From: Streptomyces sp. TN58
GTDB lineage: Bacteria > Actinomycetota > Actinomycetes > Streptomycetales > Streptomycetaceae
Length of the DNA stretch: 64,000 bases
NCBI RefSeq assembly: GCF_001941845.1
Contig: NZ_CP018870.1
Location: 248,001 to 312,000, forward strand
Reading direction: 5' to 3'
The first letter of the stretch is position 1. The number at the start of each line of letters is the position of its first letter. A program made the translations under genes and the position numbers. Shown piece by piece: positions 50,282 to 60,170 of this stretch. The notes below the pieces were generated by a model. The model saw only the letters and a program-made list of their open reading frames with translations, searched no databases and was not told the origin of the DNA.

Positions 50282-53230
50282 TCAGGCGGTCGCCGGCGTC
50301 GCGGCGGTGATCATCTCCGCCAGGACGGTACGGCGGTCCTCCCCCGGCCGGGCGTGCAGGGGGCGGGCCAGGCGTGCGCTGTCGTAGTGCCAGCGGTGGT
50401 CGAGGTCCTGCGCGACCGCGTCGGTTTCGCGGAGGTCCGCCCCGGTGCCGAGCAGGCCGGTGAGGTCGCGGGCGAGGTCGTGCCAGGAGACGTGGCCGCT
50501 GCACGCGTTGGCGACTCCGTGCACGGGCCGGTCCAGGCAGTGGGCCACCGCACGGGCCAGGGCGGCCGCGTGCACCCAGGCGGCTCCGTACCAGTCGTGT
50601 CCGCCGGCGCCCGGGCGGGGCAGTTCGATCGTCCGGCCCTGCTCGGCGGCCTGGTAGAGGCTGCCGAGTGCGCCCCAGCGCAGTTGTTCGCGCAGCCGGT
50701 CGTGGGCGCCCCAGACGATCGGCGACCGTACGGCGCTGGCGCCGCCGCGCCCCTGCGTTCCGGCCGCGCGCAGCAGCATGGCCTCGCAGTCGAGCTTGGC
50801 CCGGCCGTACGGGCTGACGGGGTCGTGGGGTGCCGACTCCTCGGTGACGCGGGCCGCCGCGGGATGCCCGTAGGCGTCGACGCTGCTGACGAAGACGAAC
50901 GGTCCGCGCCGCCATGCGTCGGCCATCGTCTCCATCGCGGCCAGGTCCACGTCGTGCCGGGTGAAGGTGCAGGCGGCGTGGACGACGGCGTCCGCCTGCG
51001 CGACGGCGTCCCGCAGCCCGGCCAGGTCGGTGAGGTCGCCCTCGATCACGTCGACGCCGTCGCCGGTGATCAGGTGGGCGGACTCGGGACGGGCCAGGGC
51101 CAGCACGGGGCGGCCCTGGGCGGCGAGTTCGCGCACCACGAACGCGCCGACGCCGCCGGTCGCGCCGGTGACCAGCACCGTGCCCGGGCGGATCCCCCGG
51201 GAGCGGGGGGCCGGCCGGCTCGCGGCCTTCGCGGCGCGCTGCCGTGCCGCCCGTTCGTCGAGGAGCGCCGTCAGTGTCCGGGGGGTGCGGGCCTGGAGTA
51301 CGTCGAGGCCCGTGAGCGGCAGCCCGAGGTCCGTGCGCAGCCGTTCGGCGAGCTGGACGGCCTTCAGGGAGTGGCCGCCGAGCTCGAAGAAGTCATCCTC
51401 CGGCGAGGGGCGGCGGCCGAGTACGGCGGTGAAGGCCTCGGTGACCGTTTGCGCGCGAGCGCCGGACGGCGCGGCCGGCCGCCCGGGCAGCCGGGCGTGG
51501 TCCACCGCCCCGGCGGGTGTGCGCGGCAGCGCGTCGAGCAGGGTGACCGCGGCGGGCAGGGCCTCGGGGGCGAGCGTGCGCCGTAGGAGGCCGAGGAGTT
51601 CCCGGCCGGACGGGCCGACGCTGTCGCCGAGGACGGCGTAGGCCACGGCCGGCCCCTGGTCGGATTCGGCCACCGTGGCGTCGGCGACCATCGGGTGGGC
51701 GCACAGGGCCTGCGCCGCCGGGTGGCGGTCACGGTCCGGGGAGCCGTGCGCCGTGGAGGCGTGGTCCTGGGAGCTGCCGCCGGGGACGGGCAGTGAGTCC
51801 AGGGCGGGTTCCGGGTCGGCCGCCACGGCGGTGAGCAGGGCCGCGTAGTCCCGTACGGCCGCCTCCGCCACGGCGTCGTCCACGGCGTGGGCGTCGTACT
51901 GCACCAGGGCCCGGGGCTGTGCGGGATCGCCCAGGTCCAAGGCGTAGGAGAGGTGGAACTTGGCACCGTCGGAAGGGAGGTCGACGTACTCGGCCGAGGC
52001 GCCAGGCAGCCGCAGCACCGTCGGCTCGCCGAGGACGTCGGAGGTGACGCGGACCAGCGCGGTGCCGTCGGTGCCGCGGGCCCCGGCGCCGAGGCGTTCG
52101 AGGACGAGGTCGAAGGGGATGTGCCGGTGCTGCTGGGCCTTGAGGAGCGCGTCGCTCACGCGGCGCAGCAGCTCGCCGAAGGAGGGCGCGCCGGAGAGGT
52201 CCACCCGGACGGGCAGGGTGTTGACGCAGAGGCCGACCAGGCCGCGCATGGCGGTTCCGCTGCGGTGGGTGCCCGCCACGCCGATGACGAGGTCGTCGTC
52301 GCCGGTGAGGCGGTGCAGCGCGGCGAAGGCCGCGGTCAGCGACACCGCGAAGAGCGTGGCCCGCCGCTGTGCGCCCAGCGCCCGCAGGGCGTCGGGCACG
52401 GCCGGGGTGAGGGGCACGGTGCGTACGGCCGCGGTGCCCGCGGCGGTGCGCGGTGCCGGCGCCGCCGGCCGGGGCAGCCGCGGTGGGGCGGCGTCGGCCA
52501 GCAGCTCGCTCCAGCGTTCCACTTCGTCCTCGAAGCCGGGCAGGCTGTCGTGCTCGCGGCGCGCGTGGTCGGCGTACTGCGGCGCTGCGGCGAGGGTGTG
52601 CCGGGGCGTGCCGCCGGCGGCCGCCGTGTAGAGGTCGGCCAGTTCCGCGGCGACGGTCTCCAACGAGGCTCCGTCCACCGCTATGTGGTGGAACGTCAAC
52701 AGCAGGGTGTGGTCCTGCGGGCCGTGGCGCAGGACGAGCGCCCGTACGGCGTCACCGGCCGCGAGGTCGAACGGCCGGGCCGTCTCGCGCCGCAGCAGCT
52801 CCGGGGCCTGCGTCTCGTCGGCGTCGACGACGTGTACGGGGACCGTCCGAGGGGTCGGGAGGACTTCCTGGCAGGGCTCGCCGTCGTGCTCGCTGTAGCG
52901 GGTGCGCAGGATGGTGTGGCGGGCCACCAGGGAGGTGAGGGCGGTGGCGAACGCGGCCACTTCGAACGGGCCGCGGACCCGGGTGGCGAACGGTACGTGG
53001 TACGAGTCGCCCGTGCCGCCGAGCCGTTCCATCAGCCACATGCGGTGCTGCGCGCGGGAGAGGGGGGCGCGGTCGGACCGCGGTGCGCCGCCCTCCTGGC
53101 CGGAGCCGGCGCGGGTGGCGGCGGGGTCGGCCGTGGTCGTGCCCTGCGCGGTACCGGCGCGGGCCCGGCGCAGCAGTTCCCGCTGGAGTCGCTGTCGGTC
53201 GCGGGTCGCGGAGTCGGCGTCAGTGGACAT
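50282..53230 (-). CDS. NRPS: condensation, adenylation remnant, carrier, NAD(P)-dependent reductase
   Basis: 982 residues. A condensation domain fills about 50-460, with its active site HHIAVDG near 180. Where an adenylation domain should follow there is only a remnant of about 80 residues (510-590) like the small C-terminal subdomain. Its usual catalytic GK is changed to GA (TPAGAVDHARL), and the whole core (TSGSTG, YGPTE) is missing. The carrier site FFELGGHSLKA is near 620. From 682 comes an SDR-type reductase: nucleotide site TGATGGVG and YGRAK. The product chain is probably released by reduction to aldehyde or alcohol. The carrier must be loaded by another A domain or act only as acceptor. 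Its start overlaps the preceding A-T gene by 11 bases. Confidence 0.88.
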   Translation of the reverse strand: MSTDADSATRDRQRLQRELLRRARAGTAQGTTTADPAATRAGSGQEGGAPRSDRAPLSRAQHRMWLMERLGGTGDSYHVPFATRVRGPFEVAAFATALTSLVARHTILRTRYSEHDGEPCQEVLPTPRTVPVHVVDADETQAPELLRRETARPFDLAAGDAVRALVLRHGPQDHTLLLTFHHIAVDGASLETVAAELADLYTAAAGGTPRHTLAAAPQYADHARREHDSLPGFEDEVERWSELLADAAPPRLPRPAAPAPRTAAGTAAVRTVPLTPAVPDALRALGAQRRATLFAVSLTAAFAALHRLTGDDDLVIGVAGTHRSGTAMRGLVGLCVNTLPVRVDLSGAPSFGELLRRVSDALLKAQQHRHIPFDLVLERLGAGARGTDGTALVRVTSDVLGEPTVLRLPGASAEYVDLPSDGAKFHLSYALDLGDPAQPRALVQYDAHAVDDAVAEAAVRDYAALLTAVAADPEPALDSLPVPGGSSQDHASTAHGSPDRDRHPAAQALCAHPMVADATVAESDQGPAVAYAVLGDSVGPSGRELLGLLRRTLAPEALPAAVTLLDALPRTPAGAVDHARLPGRPAAPSGARAQTVTEAFTAVLGRRPSPEDDFFELGGHSLKAVQLAERLRTDLGLPLTGLDVLQARTPRTLTALLDERAARQRAAKAASRPAPRSRGIRPGTVLVTGATGGVGAFVVRELAAQGRPVLALARPESAHLITGDGVDVIEGDLTDLAGLRDAVAQADAVVHAACTFTRHDVDLAAMETMADAWRRGPFVFVSSVDAYGHPAAARVTEESAPHDPVSPYGRAKLDCEAMLLRAAGTQGRGGASAVRSPIVWGAHDRLREQLRWGALGSLYQAAEQGRTIELPRPGAGGHDWYGAAWVHAAALARAVAHCLDRPVHGVANACSGHVSWHDLARDLTGLLGTGADLRETDAVAQDLDHRWHYDSARLARPLHARPGEDRRTVLAEMITAATPATA

Positions 53231-55079
53231 CGCTGTGCTCCGGGGTGTCGGGGTGGAGGTCCGCGTGGGCGGCCAGGAGGGCGGTTTCGACCAGTGCGGC
53301 CTGTGCGGCGACGGTCGGCGCGGCGAAGAAGTCGGCGAGGGACATCTCCACGCCGAGTTCCTCGCGCAGGTCCTCGGTGACGGCGAGGGCGAGCAGGGAG
53401 TGGCCGCCGATGAGCAGGAACTCCGTGTCGGGGCGGGTGACTTCGGTGCCGAGGGCTCGGCTCCACACCTCGGCGACGGCCTGCTCCAGCGGGGTCATCG
53501 GGGGCGCCGGCTCGTCGGCGTGACCGCTTCCGGCGGCTTGTGCGTGTGCGGCGAGCGCGCGCCGGTCGACCTTGCCGGCCGGGGTGAGGGGAAGCCGTTC
53601 CAGCACGTCGACCGCGTCGGGTACGAGGTGGGCGGGCAGGACCGCGGTGAGCCGTTCGCGCAGCGCGGCGCCGTGCGGTACGGGGCCGGGCGCGGCGACG
53701 ACGAACGCGACGAGGCGCGCTTCGGGGGTGCCGGCGCCGTCGACGGTGACGGCGGCGTCGTCCACGTCCGCCTGCTCGCGCAGGGCGTGCTCGACCTCGG
53801 CCGGTTCGATGCGGAAGCCGCGGACCTTCACCTGGTCGTCGTTGCGGCCGTGGAACTGCAGGACGCCGTCGGGGCGGAGGGAGACGACGTCGCCGGTGCG
53901 GTAGAGCCGGCGGCCGGCAGCGGCGGGATGTTCGACGAACCGCTCGGCGGTCAGTGCGGGCAGGCCCGTGTATCCGTGGGCGAGCCTGCTGCCGCCGATC
54001 CACAGCTCGCCGCGGTCTCCGTCGGCGACGGGGTGGCCGTCGGCGTCCAGGACGTGGGCCGTGGCTCCGCGGATGGGCCTGCCGATCGGTATCGGACCCG
54101 CGCAGTCCCGCTCGGTGACCCGGTGGGCGGTGGCGAAGGTGGTCGTCTCGGTCGGCCCGTAGCCGTTGACGAGTTCCAGCCAGGGAAAGGCGGTGAGTAC
54201 CTCGCGGGCCGGTGCGGCGGCCATCGCCTCGCCGCCCACGACGACCGAGCGGAGCTGGCTGAAGACGCGGGAGCGGCGCGCGGCGAGCTGGTGGAAGAGG
54301 GCCGTGGTGAAGAACGCGACCGTCACGCCGTGCCGTTCGACGTGCCGGGCGAGGTCTTCCAGGGTGGGCCGCTGTTCGGTGCAGACGACGACGGCGGCGC
54401 CGTTGGCGAGGGCCCCCCAGACTTCGAAGGTCGAGGCGTCGAAGGTCATGGGCGAGTGGAACAGGACGCGGTCGCGGCCGGTGAGGGTGACGTAGTCGGG
54501 GGCGGTGACCAGTTCGGCGACGGCCCGGTGCGGCACGAGGACGCCCTTGGGCCGGCCTGTGGAGCCGGAGGTGAACATGATGAACGCGGGGCTGTCGGGG
54601 TCGGATTCGTCGGCCGGCCGGCCGCTGGTGAGCGGTTCCTCGGGCAGCGCGAGGACGGGGCCGCGGAGCGCGGCCGCTTCCAGGAGTTTCGCGTCGCCGA
54701 CGGTGAGCGTCACGTCCGCGTCGGCGATCATCGCTTCGGTGCGCGGCCGGGGCTGGGCGGGGTCGAGCGGTACGCACACGGCTCCGGCCAGCCACAGGCC
54801 GAGCTGGGCCACGACCGTACGGGACGACCGTGCCGTCAGCAGCGCCACCCGGTCGCCGCGGGTCACGTCGTGCTCGCGCAGGCGTGCGGCGAGGGCGTGG
54901 CCGGCCTGGAGGAGGCGGCCGTAGGTGAGGGTGGTGTCGCCGTCCACGACGGCGAGGGCGTCCGGGGTGAGTGCGGCGTGCCGTGCGACGAGTGCGGGCA
55001 GGGCCGTGGCCTCCCCCGCGTCAACGCACATCGGGCCGGCGGGCTTCGGGTCGGCGGGCATGGCGATGGTGGTGGTCAT
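53220..55079 (-). CDS. NRPS adenylation-carrier protein, predicted Val or related
   Basis: 619 residues: adenylation domain about 30-520 (FTSGSTGRPKG near 173, NGYGPTETT near 285, YRTGD, GKVDRRAL at the end) and carrier domain with IGGHSLLA near 558. No condensation domain. Reading the eight variable pocket positions against GrsA by eye gives D-A-F-F-V-G-G-T-F-K, close to the known valine code D-A-F-W-I-G-G-T-F-K, so valine or another branched residue is likely. As a free A-T unit it must supply its aminoacyl thioester to a C domain on another protein, probably the downstream C-T-reductase. Confidence 0.9.
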   Translation of the reverse strand: MTTTIAMPADPKPAGPMCVDAGEATALPALVARHAALTPDALAVVDGDTTLTYGRLLQAGHALAARLREHDVTRGDRVALLTARSSRTVVAQLGLWLAGAVCVPLDPAQPRPRTEAMIADADVTLTVGDAKLLEAAALRGPVLALPEEPLTSGRPADESDPDSPAFIMFTSGSTGRPKGVLVPHRAVAELVTAPDYVTLTGRDRVLFHSPMTFDASTFEVWGALANGAAVVVCTEQRPTLEDLARHVERHGVTVAFFTTALFHQLAARRSRVFSQLRSVVVGGEAMAAAPAREVLTAFPWLELVNGYGPTETTTFATAHRVTERDCAGPIPIGRPIRGATAHVLDADGHPVADGDRGELWIGGSRLAHGYTGLPALTAERFVEHPAAAGRRLYRTGDVVSLRPDGVLQFHGRNDDQVKVRGFRIEPAEVEHALREQADVDDAAVTVDGAGTPEARLVAFVVAAPGPVPHGAALRERLTAVLPAHLVPDAVDVLERLPLTPAGKVDRRALAAHAQAAGSGHADEPAPPMTPLEQAVAEVWSRALGTEVTRPDTEFLLIGGHSLLALAVTEDLREELGVEMSLADFFAAPTVAAQAALVETALLAAHADLHPDTPEHSDVH

Positions 55080-55080
55080 G

Positions 55081-56991
55081 TCAGGCTCCTGCCGTCTGCG
55101 GGGTACGGCGCTGGTCGAGGAGGGCGGCGAAGGCGCGCAGGTCGGTGCTGCGCAGCAGTTCGGGGGCGCGCAGGCGCACTCCGGTTTCGCGTTCGACGGT
55201 TTCCAGCAGCCGTGCGGCGATGATGGAGGTGCCGCCGGCGTCGGTGAAGTTGTCGCCGAGGCCGGTGCCGGGGCGGCCCAGGAGGTCCCGTACGGTCGCC
55301 AGCACGAGCCGCTCGGTGTCGGTGGCGGCGTCCGTGCCGGCGTCGGCGTGCTCGTCCGCGGTGGCGGTGCCGGCCGGCGCGGGGGCCGGGGCCTGGGCAG
55401 CCAGGGCGGGCCGGTCCACCTTGCCGTTGGCGTCGAGCGGGAAGCCGTCGACGATCCGTACGCTGCCGGGGACGGCCTGCTCGGGCAGCCAGGCGCGGAC
55501 GGCGTCGAGGAGGTCCCCGGTGGCCGGTACGGCGCCGTCGGCGGGCCGCAGGTGTGCGACGAGGCGGCTGTGGCCGGAGCTGTCGCGCTGCACGGTGACG
55601 ACGGCGGTGCGCACCCGCGGGTCCTGCTCGAAGGCGGCTTCCACCTCGGCGGGTTCGATCCGGACGCCGCTGATCTTCACCTGGTCGTCGAGGCGGCCGA
55701 GGAAGTCCAGGCTGCCGTCGGCGTTCATGCGTACCCGGTCCCCGGTCCGGTAGAGGCGGTCGACCGACGGCAGCTCCGGGTCCTGAGCGGGTGCGGTGAA
55801 CCGTCGTGCCGTGAGTTCGGGGTCGAGGTAGCCAAGTGCCAGGCAGTGGCCGCCGACGCGGAGTTCGCCGTCCTGGCCTCGGGGGACGGGGCGGCCGTCC
55901 TCGTCGGTGACGACGAGGGTGACGCCCGGCAGCGCGGTGCCGATGGGCGGCGCGGCCTGCTCGCCGGCGTCCGGGTCGGTGTTGCGCATGGTGTGGGTGG
56001 TGGTGACGACGGTGGCTTCCGCCGGTCCGTAGGCGTTGTGCACGGTGGCGGTGACGTCGGTGCCCGGGCGGCGGCGCATGCGGTCGCCGCCGACGACGAG
56101 GTGGCGCAGCTCAAGGCCCTGCGGCCAGGGCCGGTCGAGGAGCGGTTCGACGGTCGGGGTGGCCGCGACGGCGTGGGTGAGGGCGCGCTCCCGCCACCAG
56201 TCGGTGAGGACGCGGGAGTCCCAGCGGGTGTCGTCCGGCGCCGGGACGAGGGCGGCTCCCGAGGTCAGGCCGGCCCACAGTTCCAGCAGGTGCGGGTCGA
56301 ACGCGACACCGATGAGCAGGGACTGGCGGTCGCCCGGTGCGAGACCGGTCTCGGCCCGGTACCAGTCGAGGGCGACGGAGAGGGAGGCCTCGCCGACGGC
56401 GACCGCCTTGGGGCGGCCGGTGGAACCGGAGGTGAGGACGGCGTACAGGGCGCCCTCCGGCGCACGGCGGGTGCCGCGTACCGCGTCGGTGAAGGCCGCC
56501 ACGACGGCGGCGGGGGCGTTGACCCCGTCGGTGGGCAGCGGCAGCGGGAGGTGCTGCCCGCCGCGGTGTGCCTCGGGCAGGAGCGCGGGGTCGCCGATGA
56601 GGCAGGCGACGTCGAGGTCCTCGGTGACGGCCTGGGTGCGGCGTTCGCCGGGGCGGGGGCCGAGCGGCAGGTAGACGGCGCCGATCCGGGCGAGGGCCAC
56701 GGCGGTCGCCACCAAGGCGGTGGAACGGTCGAGGCAGACGCCGACCAGGTCGCCCGGGCGGACGCGGCCGGCCAGGGCCGCGGCGACCTGTTCGGCCGCC
56801 GTGTCGAGGTCCTGGTACGTCCAGGTGCGGGCGCTGTCGATGACGGCCGGGGCCTGCGGGGCGAGCCGGGTCCAGTCCTCGAAGCGGGCGAGCACCGCGG
56901 TCGGTTCGGCGTGGGGCCCGTGGGCGACGCTCGGCGGGGCGTCGGGGAGCGTGGCGGGGGCGGTCGGGGCGGTCGGGGACTGGGTCATCAC
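55081..56991 (-). CDS. NRPS adenylation-carrier protein, substrate unassigned
   Basis: 636 residues: adenylation domain about 30-530 (LTSGSTGRPKAVAV near 190, NAYGPAEATVV, YRTGD, LDANGKVDRPAL) and a carrier domain where the usual GGHS is GGTS (TDAGGTSIIAARLL near 588). The serine is kept, so it can still be modified. By-eye pocket residues are D-P-L-V-V-G-A-V-V-K, which I cannot match to a known code. It starts inside the stop of the C-A-T gene (4-base overlap) and ends two bases before the next start, so the NRPS genes are made as one coupled set. Confidence 0.9.
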   Translation of the reverse strand: MMTQSPTAPTAPATLPDAPPSVAHGPHAEPTAVLARFEDWTRLAPQAPAVIDSARTWTYQDLDTAAEQVAAALAGRVRPGDLVGVCLDRSTALVATAVALARIGAVYLPLGPRPGERRTQAVTEDLDVACLIGDPALLPEAHRGGQHLPLPLPTDGVNAPAAVVAAFTDAVRGTRRAPEGALYAVLTSGSTGRPKAVAVGEASLSVALDWYRAETGLAPGDRQSLLIGVAFDPHLLELWAGLTSGAALVPAPDDTRWDSRVLTDWWRERALTHAVAATPTVEPLLDRPWPQGLELRHLVVGGDRMRRRPGTDVTATVHNAYGPAEATVVTTTHTMRNTDPDAGEQAAPPIGTALPGVTLVVTDEDGRPVPRGQDGELRVGGHCLALGYLDPELTARRFTAPAQDPELPSVDRLYRTGDRVRMNADGSLDFLGRLDDQVKISGVRIEPAEVEAAFEQDPRVRTAVVTVQRDSSGHSRLVAHLRPADGAVPATGDLLDAVRAWLPEQAVPGSVRIVDGFPLDANGKVDRPALAAQAPAPAPAGTATADEHADAGTDAATDTERLVLATVRDLLGRPGTGLGDNFTDAGGTSIIAARLLETVERETGVRLRAPELLRSTDLRAFAALLDQRRTPQTAGA

Positions 56992-59900
56992 GACTCCGTG
57001 GAGAGGGTGGTGGCGGCGAGGGCTTCGGCCTGGTCGGCGAGGACGGGGTTGCGGAAGAGCACCCGCAGTGGCGGGCGCGTGCCCAGCCGGGGCTCCAGCC
57101 AGGCGGCCAGCTCGGCGGCCAGCAGGGAGTGGCCGCCGCTGTGGAAGAAGTGGGAGCGGGCGTCGATCCGGTCGTGGCCGAGCACCTTGCGCCAGCCTTC
57201 CGTGAGCAGCGCCGTCATGGGGTCTTCGGAGGCCGCGCCGGACGCGGCCGGGGACGAGGGCTGCGAGCCGGCTCCTGCGCCGGCCTCGGCGTTCTCACCC
57301 GCGGGGGCGGTGTCACCCGCGTCGAGCCGCGCCGCCCGGCGGGAGAGGGCCGTACGGTCGGGCTTGCCGCCGGCGAGGGTCGGCATGGTGTCCAGCGATG
57401 CCCATCGGGCGGGCACGAGGGGGCCGGGCAGGCGGCGGCCCAGCTCGGTGTGGAGCGCCTTCTCGTCGAAGTCCGCGCCGTCGGGCCCCTCTTCGAGGAA
57501 GCCGACGAGCCTCGGCCCGCCGGGGCCCTCCCGGTCCAGTACGACGGCGCAGGACCGGCCGCCCAGCACCGCGGACGCCGCGGCCTCGATCTCCTCCAGT
57601 TCGATGCGGTGGCCGCGCAGCTTGATCTGGTTGTCGCGCCGTCCGAGGAAGTAGAGCAGGCCGTCCCGACCGCGGTAACCGAGGTCGCCGGTGAGGTAGA
57701 CGCGCTCCCCGCCGAGCGCGTCTACGGTGACGAATCGGGCGGCGGTCACCTCCTCGTGGCCCGCGTAGCCCTCGGCGAGCCCGGGTCCTGCGACGGCGAG
57801 TTCGCCGACCGCGCCGGTCGGCAGCGGCCGGTGGTGGGCGTCGAGTACGTGGATCCGCTCGCCCGGGAGTTCGGTGCCCAGCGGGATCTCGGCGCCTTCG
57901 GCGAGGGCGTCGCGGGAGATCTCGTGGACGGTCGAGGTGATGGCCGCCTCGGTGACGCCGTACGCGTTGAGGACGGTGGCGTCGGTGTCGGCGAGGACGC
58001 CGCGCAGTGCCTCGGCGGGAAGGCGTTCGCCGCCGAGGGCCAGGAGGCGGGGCGTCCAGCTGCCGTCGCGCAGTGCGGGGCGCAGGTCCTCGCGGGTGGC
58101 GAGGAAGTAGCTGGTGGGCAGGTTGGCGACGGTGACCCGGGCGGCGGCCAGCAGTTCGGTGAGTTCGGTGCCCGTGGGCACCTCGTGCTCGGGCAGGACC
58201 AGGCAGGCGCCGGCGTGGAGGGTGGGCAGGACTTCTTCCAGGGCCACGTCGAAGGAGGGCTGGGCGAACATCAGGACCCGGTCGGAGGCGATGAGGCCGA
58301 ACCGGTCGGCGGCCGCCGTCATGTGGTGCACGAGGGCGGCGGGCCCGACGGCGACCGGCTTGGGGGTGCCGGTGGAGCCGGAGGTGTGGATGACGTACGC
58401 GGTGCCGGTCAGCACGGCGCCGTCGCGCGCCGGGGGCAGTACCGGGGCGTCGATCCGGGCGGTCGGCAGTGCGTCGGGCAGGGCCGGGGTGCCGTCGCCG
58501 GTGAGGACGAGCGCCGGCGCGAGCCGCTCCAGCAGCAGGCCGAGGCGGGCCGGCGGGTCGGACGGGGACAGCGGGCAGTAGACGGCGCCGGTGCGCAGGC
58601 AGGCGAGCAGGGCGACGACGGAGTCGGTCCCGCGGGGCAGGACCGCGGCCACCGGCCGGCCGGGGGTGACTCCGGCGGCCTTGAGCCGCTCGGCGAGCGA
58701 GCCGACGCGGGCGTCGAGTTCGCCGTAGGTCAGGCGGCGGGCGCCGCACAGCAGGGCCGGCTGCGCGGGGTGGTGCGCGGCCACGGGGTCGAGTGGATCG
58801 CGGTCCGCCGGGACGGGTACGGGTTCGGCGGCCGGCTCCACGGCGGCCGGGGCGAGGTCGGCCAGCGGGGTCTCGGGGCTGTCGAGGTAGGCGCGCAGCA
58901 GGTCCAGGAAGCGGCCGCAGAGCAGGCGGGCGACGTCCTCGCCGAGGAGGTCCGCGTCGTAGTCCCAGACGAGGGTCATGCCGGGTGCGCCGTGGCGCGG
59001 GGTGACGCCGCGCCGGTCGTCGGGGAGCAGGACCACGTCGAGGTCGAAGCGGGTGGTGCCGGTGTTGAATCCCTCGAAGAGGGTGATGTCGAGGCCGGGT
59101 ACGTCGATCTCGGGCAGGGGCGCGTCGTGGGCGCTGAACATGACGGAGAAGAGCGGGTTGTCGGCGCCGGAGGTGTGCATGCCCAGGGCCCGGGTCAGTT
59201 CCTGCACGGGTACGTCCTGGTGCGGCAGGGCCCGGATGAGGGTGTCGGTGACCTCGTCCATGGTGTCCTGCGCGGGGGCGGCGGCGTCCAGGGCGAGCGG
59301 CAGCGGGATGGTGTTGACGAACATGCCCACGGCGTCCTCGTAGCCGAGGGGGCGGTTACCGACGGCGGTGCCGATGACCGTGCGGGAGCAGCCGCTGTGG
59401 CGGCGCAGGAGTTCCGCGAACAGTCCGAGGAGGGTGGAGAAGGGGGTGAGGCCGCGGGTACGGGCGTGTCCGCGCAGGCGTTCGGCGAGGTCGGCGCCGA
59501 TGTTCTGGCGCAGCTGTCCGCCGCGGTGCCGGCGGCGGGCGCCGGGGCGCGTCAGGCCGGGCAGCGGCAGGTCGTGCTGCCGGCCGCGCAGTTCGGTCCG
59601 CCAGAAGTCGAGCGATTCGGGGGCGTAGGCGGCCCCGGCGCGTTCCCTGACGTGGTCCGCGTAGGAGGAGGCGGCCGGGAGTTCCAGGGTCTCGCCGAGG
59701 ACGTGGGCGCGGTAGACGCGGAAGACGTCGTCGAGCAGGATCGCGAAGGAGTGGCCGTCGTGGATCAGGTGGTGCTCGACGTGGATGAGCCGGTGGTGGC
59801 GCTCGGCGAGGCGTACGAGGGTCCAGCGGATCAGCGGTGCCTGGAAGGTGTCGAGCGGTGTCTCGGCCTCGGTGCGCAGCAGGCGGGCGAACTCCGCCTC

Positions 59901-60170
59901 GGGGTCCTCGGCGCTGCTGACGTCGACGGTGTGCAGCCGCGGCGTGCAGTGCTCCGCGACCCGCTGCTCCGGAACGGAGCCGGTGGAGGCGACGAGTTCG
60001 AGGCGCAGGCCGGCGTGGCGCGCGAGGGTGGCGGCGAGACCGCGGCGCAGGGCCTCGGCGTCGAGCGTGCCCCACAGATCCAGCGAAGCGGTGAAGTTGT
60101 AGGCGCGACTGCCGGGCTGCATCTGCTCGTGCAGCCAGACGATCTCCTGCGAGGAGGAGAGGGGAAGCAT
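56988..60170 (-). CDS. NRPS condensation-adenylation-carrier protein
   Basis: 1060 residues. The condensation domain (1-440) starts LPLSSSQEIVWLHEQMQPG and has the active site HHLIHDG near 135. The adenylation domain (about 460-950) has HTSGSTGTPKPV near 597, a variant A5 motif NAYGVTEA instead of GPTE, and YLTGDLGYRGRDGLLYFLGRRDNQIKLRGHRIE. The carrier site is HSGGHSLLAAEL near 1014. By-eye pocket residues are D-V-E-N-A-G-A-I-T-K; D-x-E-N-x-G recalls hydroxyornithine-type pockets but no hydroxylase is nearby, so no assignment is made. Being first and starting with a C domain, it may acylate its amino acid. Start ATG 60170 with AGGGA upstream. Confidence 0.92.
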   Translation of the reverse strand: MLPLSSSQEIVWLHEQMQPGSRAYNFTASLDLWGTLDAEALRRGLAATLARHAGLRLELVASTGSVPEQRVAEHCTPRLHTVDVSSAEDPEAEFARLLRTEAETPLDTFQAPLIRWTLVRLAERHHRLIHVEHHLIHDGHSFAILLDDVFRVYRAHVLGETLELPAASSYADHVRERAGAAYAPESLDFWRTELRGRQHDLPLPGLTRPGARRRHRGGQLRQNIGADLAERLRGHARTRGLTPFSTLLGLFAELLRRHSGCSRTVIGTAVGNRPLGYEDAVGMFVNTIPLPLALDAAAPAQDTMDEVTDTLIRALPHQDVPVQELTRALGMHTSGADNPLFSVMFSAHDAPLPEIDVPGLDITLFEGFNTGTTRFDLDVVLLPDDRRGVTPRHGAPGMTLVWDYDADLLGEDVARLLCGRFLDLLRAYLDSPETPLADLAPAAVEPAAEPVPVPADRDPLDPVAAHHPAQPALLCGARRLTYGELDARVGSLAERLKAAGVTPGRPVAAVLPRGTDSVVALLACLRTGAVYCPLSPSDPPARLGLLLERLAPALVLTGDGTPALPDALPTARIDAPVLPPARDGAVLTGTAYVIHTSGSTGTPKPVAVGPAALVHHMTAAADRFGLIASDRVLMFAQPSFDVALEEVLPTLHAGACLVLPEHEVPTGTELTELLAAARVTVANLPTSYFLATREDLRPALRDGSWTPRLLALGGERLPAEALRGVLADTDATVLNAYGVTEAAITSTVHEISRDALAEGAEIPLGTELPGERIHVLDAHHRPLPTGAVGELAVAGPGLAEGYAGHEEVTAARFVTVDALGGERVYLTGDLGYRGRDGLLYFLGRRDNQIKLRGHRIELEEIEAAASAVLGGRSCAVVLDREGPGGPRLVGFLEEGPDGADFDEKALHTELGRRLPGPLVPARWASLDTMPTLAGGKPDRTALSRRAARLDAGDTAPAGENAEAGAGAGSQPSSPAASGAASEDPMTALLTEGWRKVLGHDRIDARSHFFHSGGHSLLAAELAAWLEPRLGTRPPLRVLFRNPVLADQAEALAATTLSTES

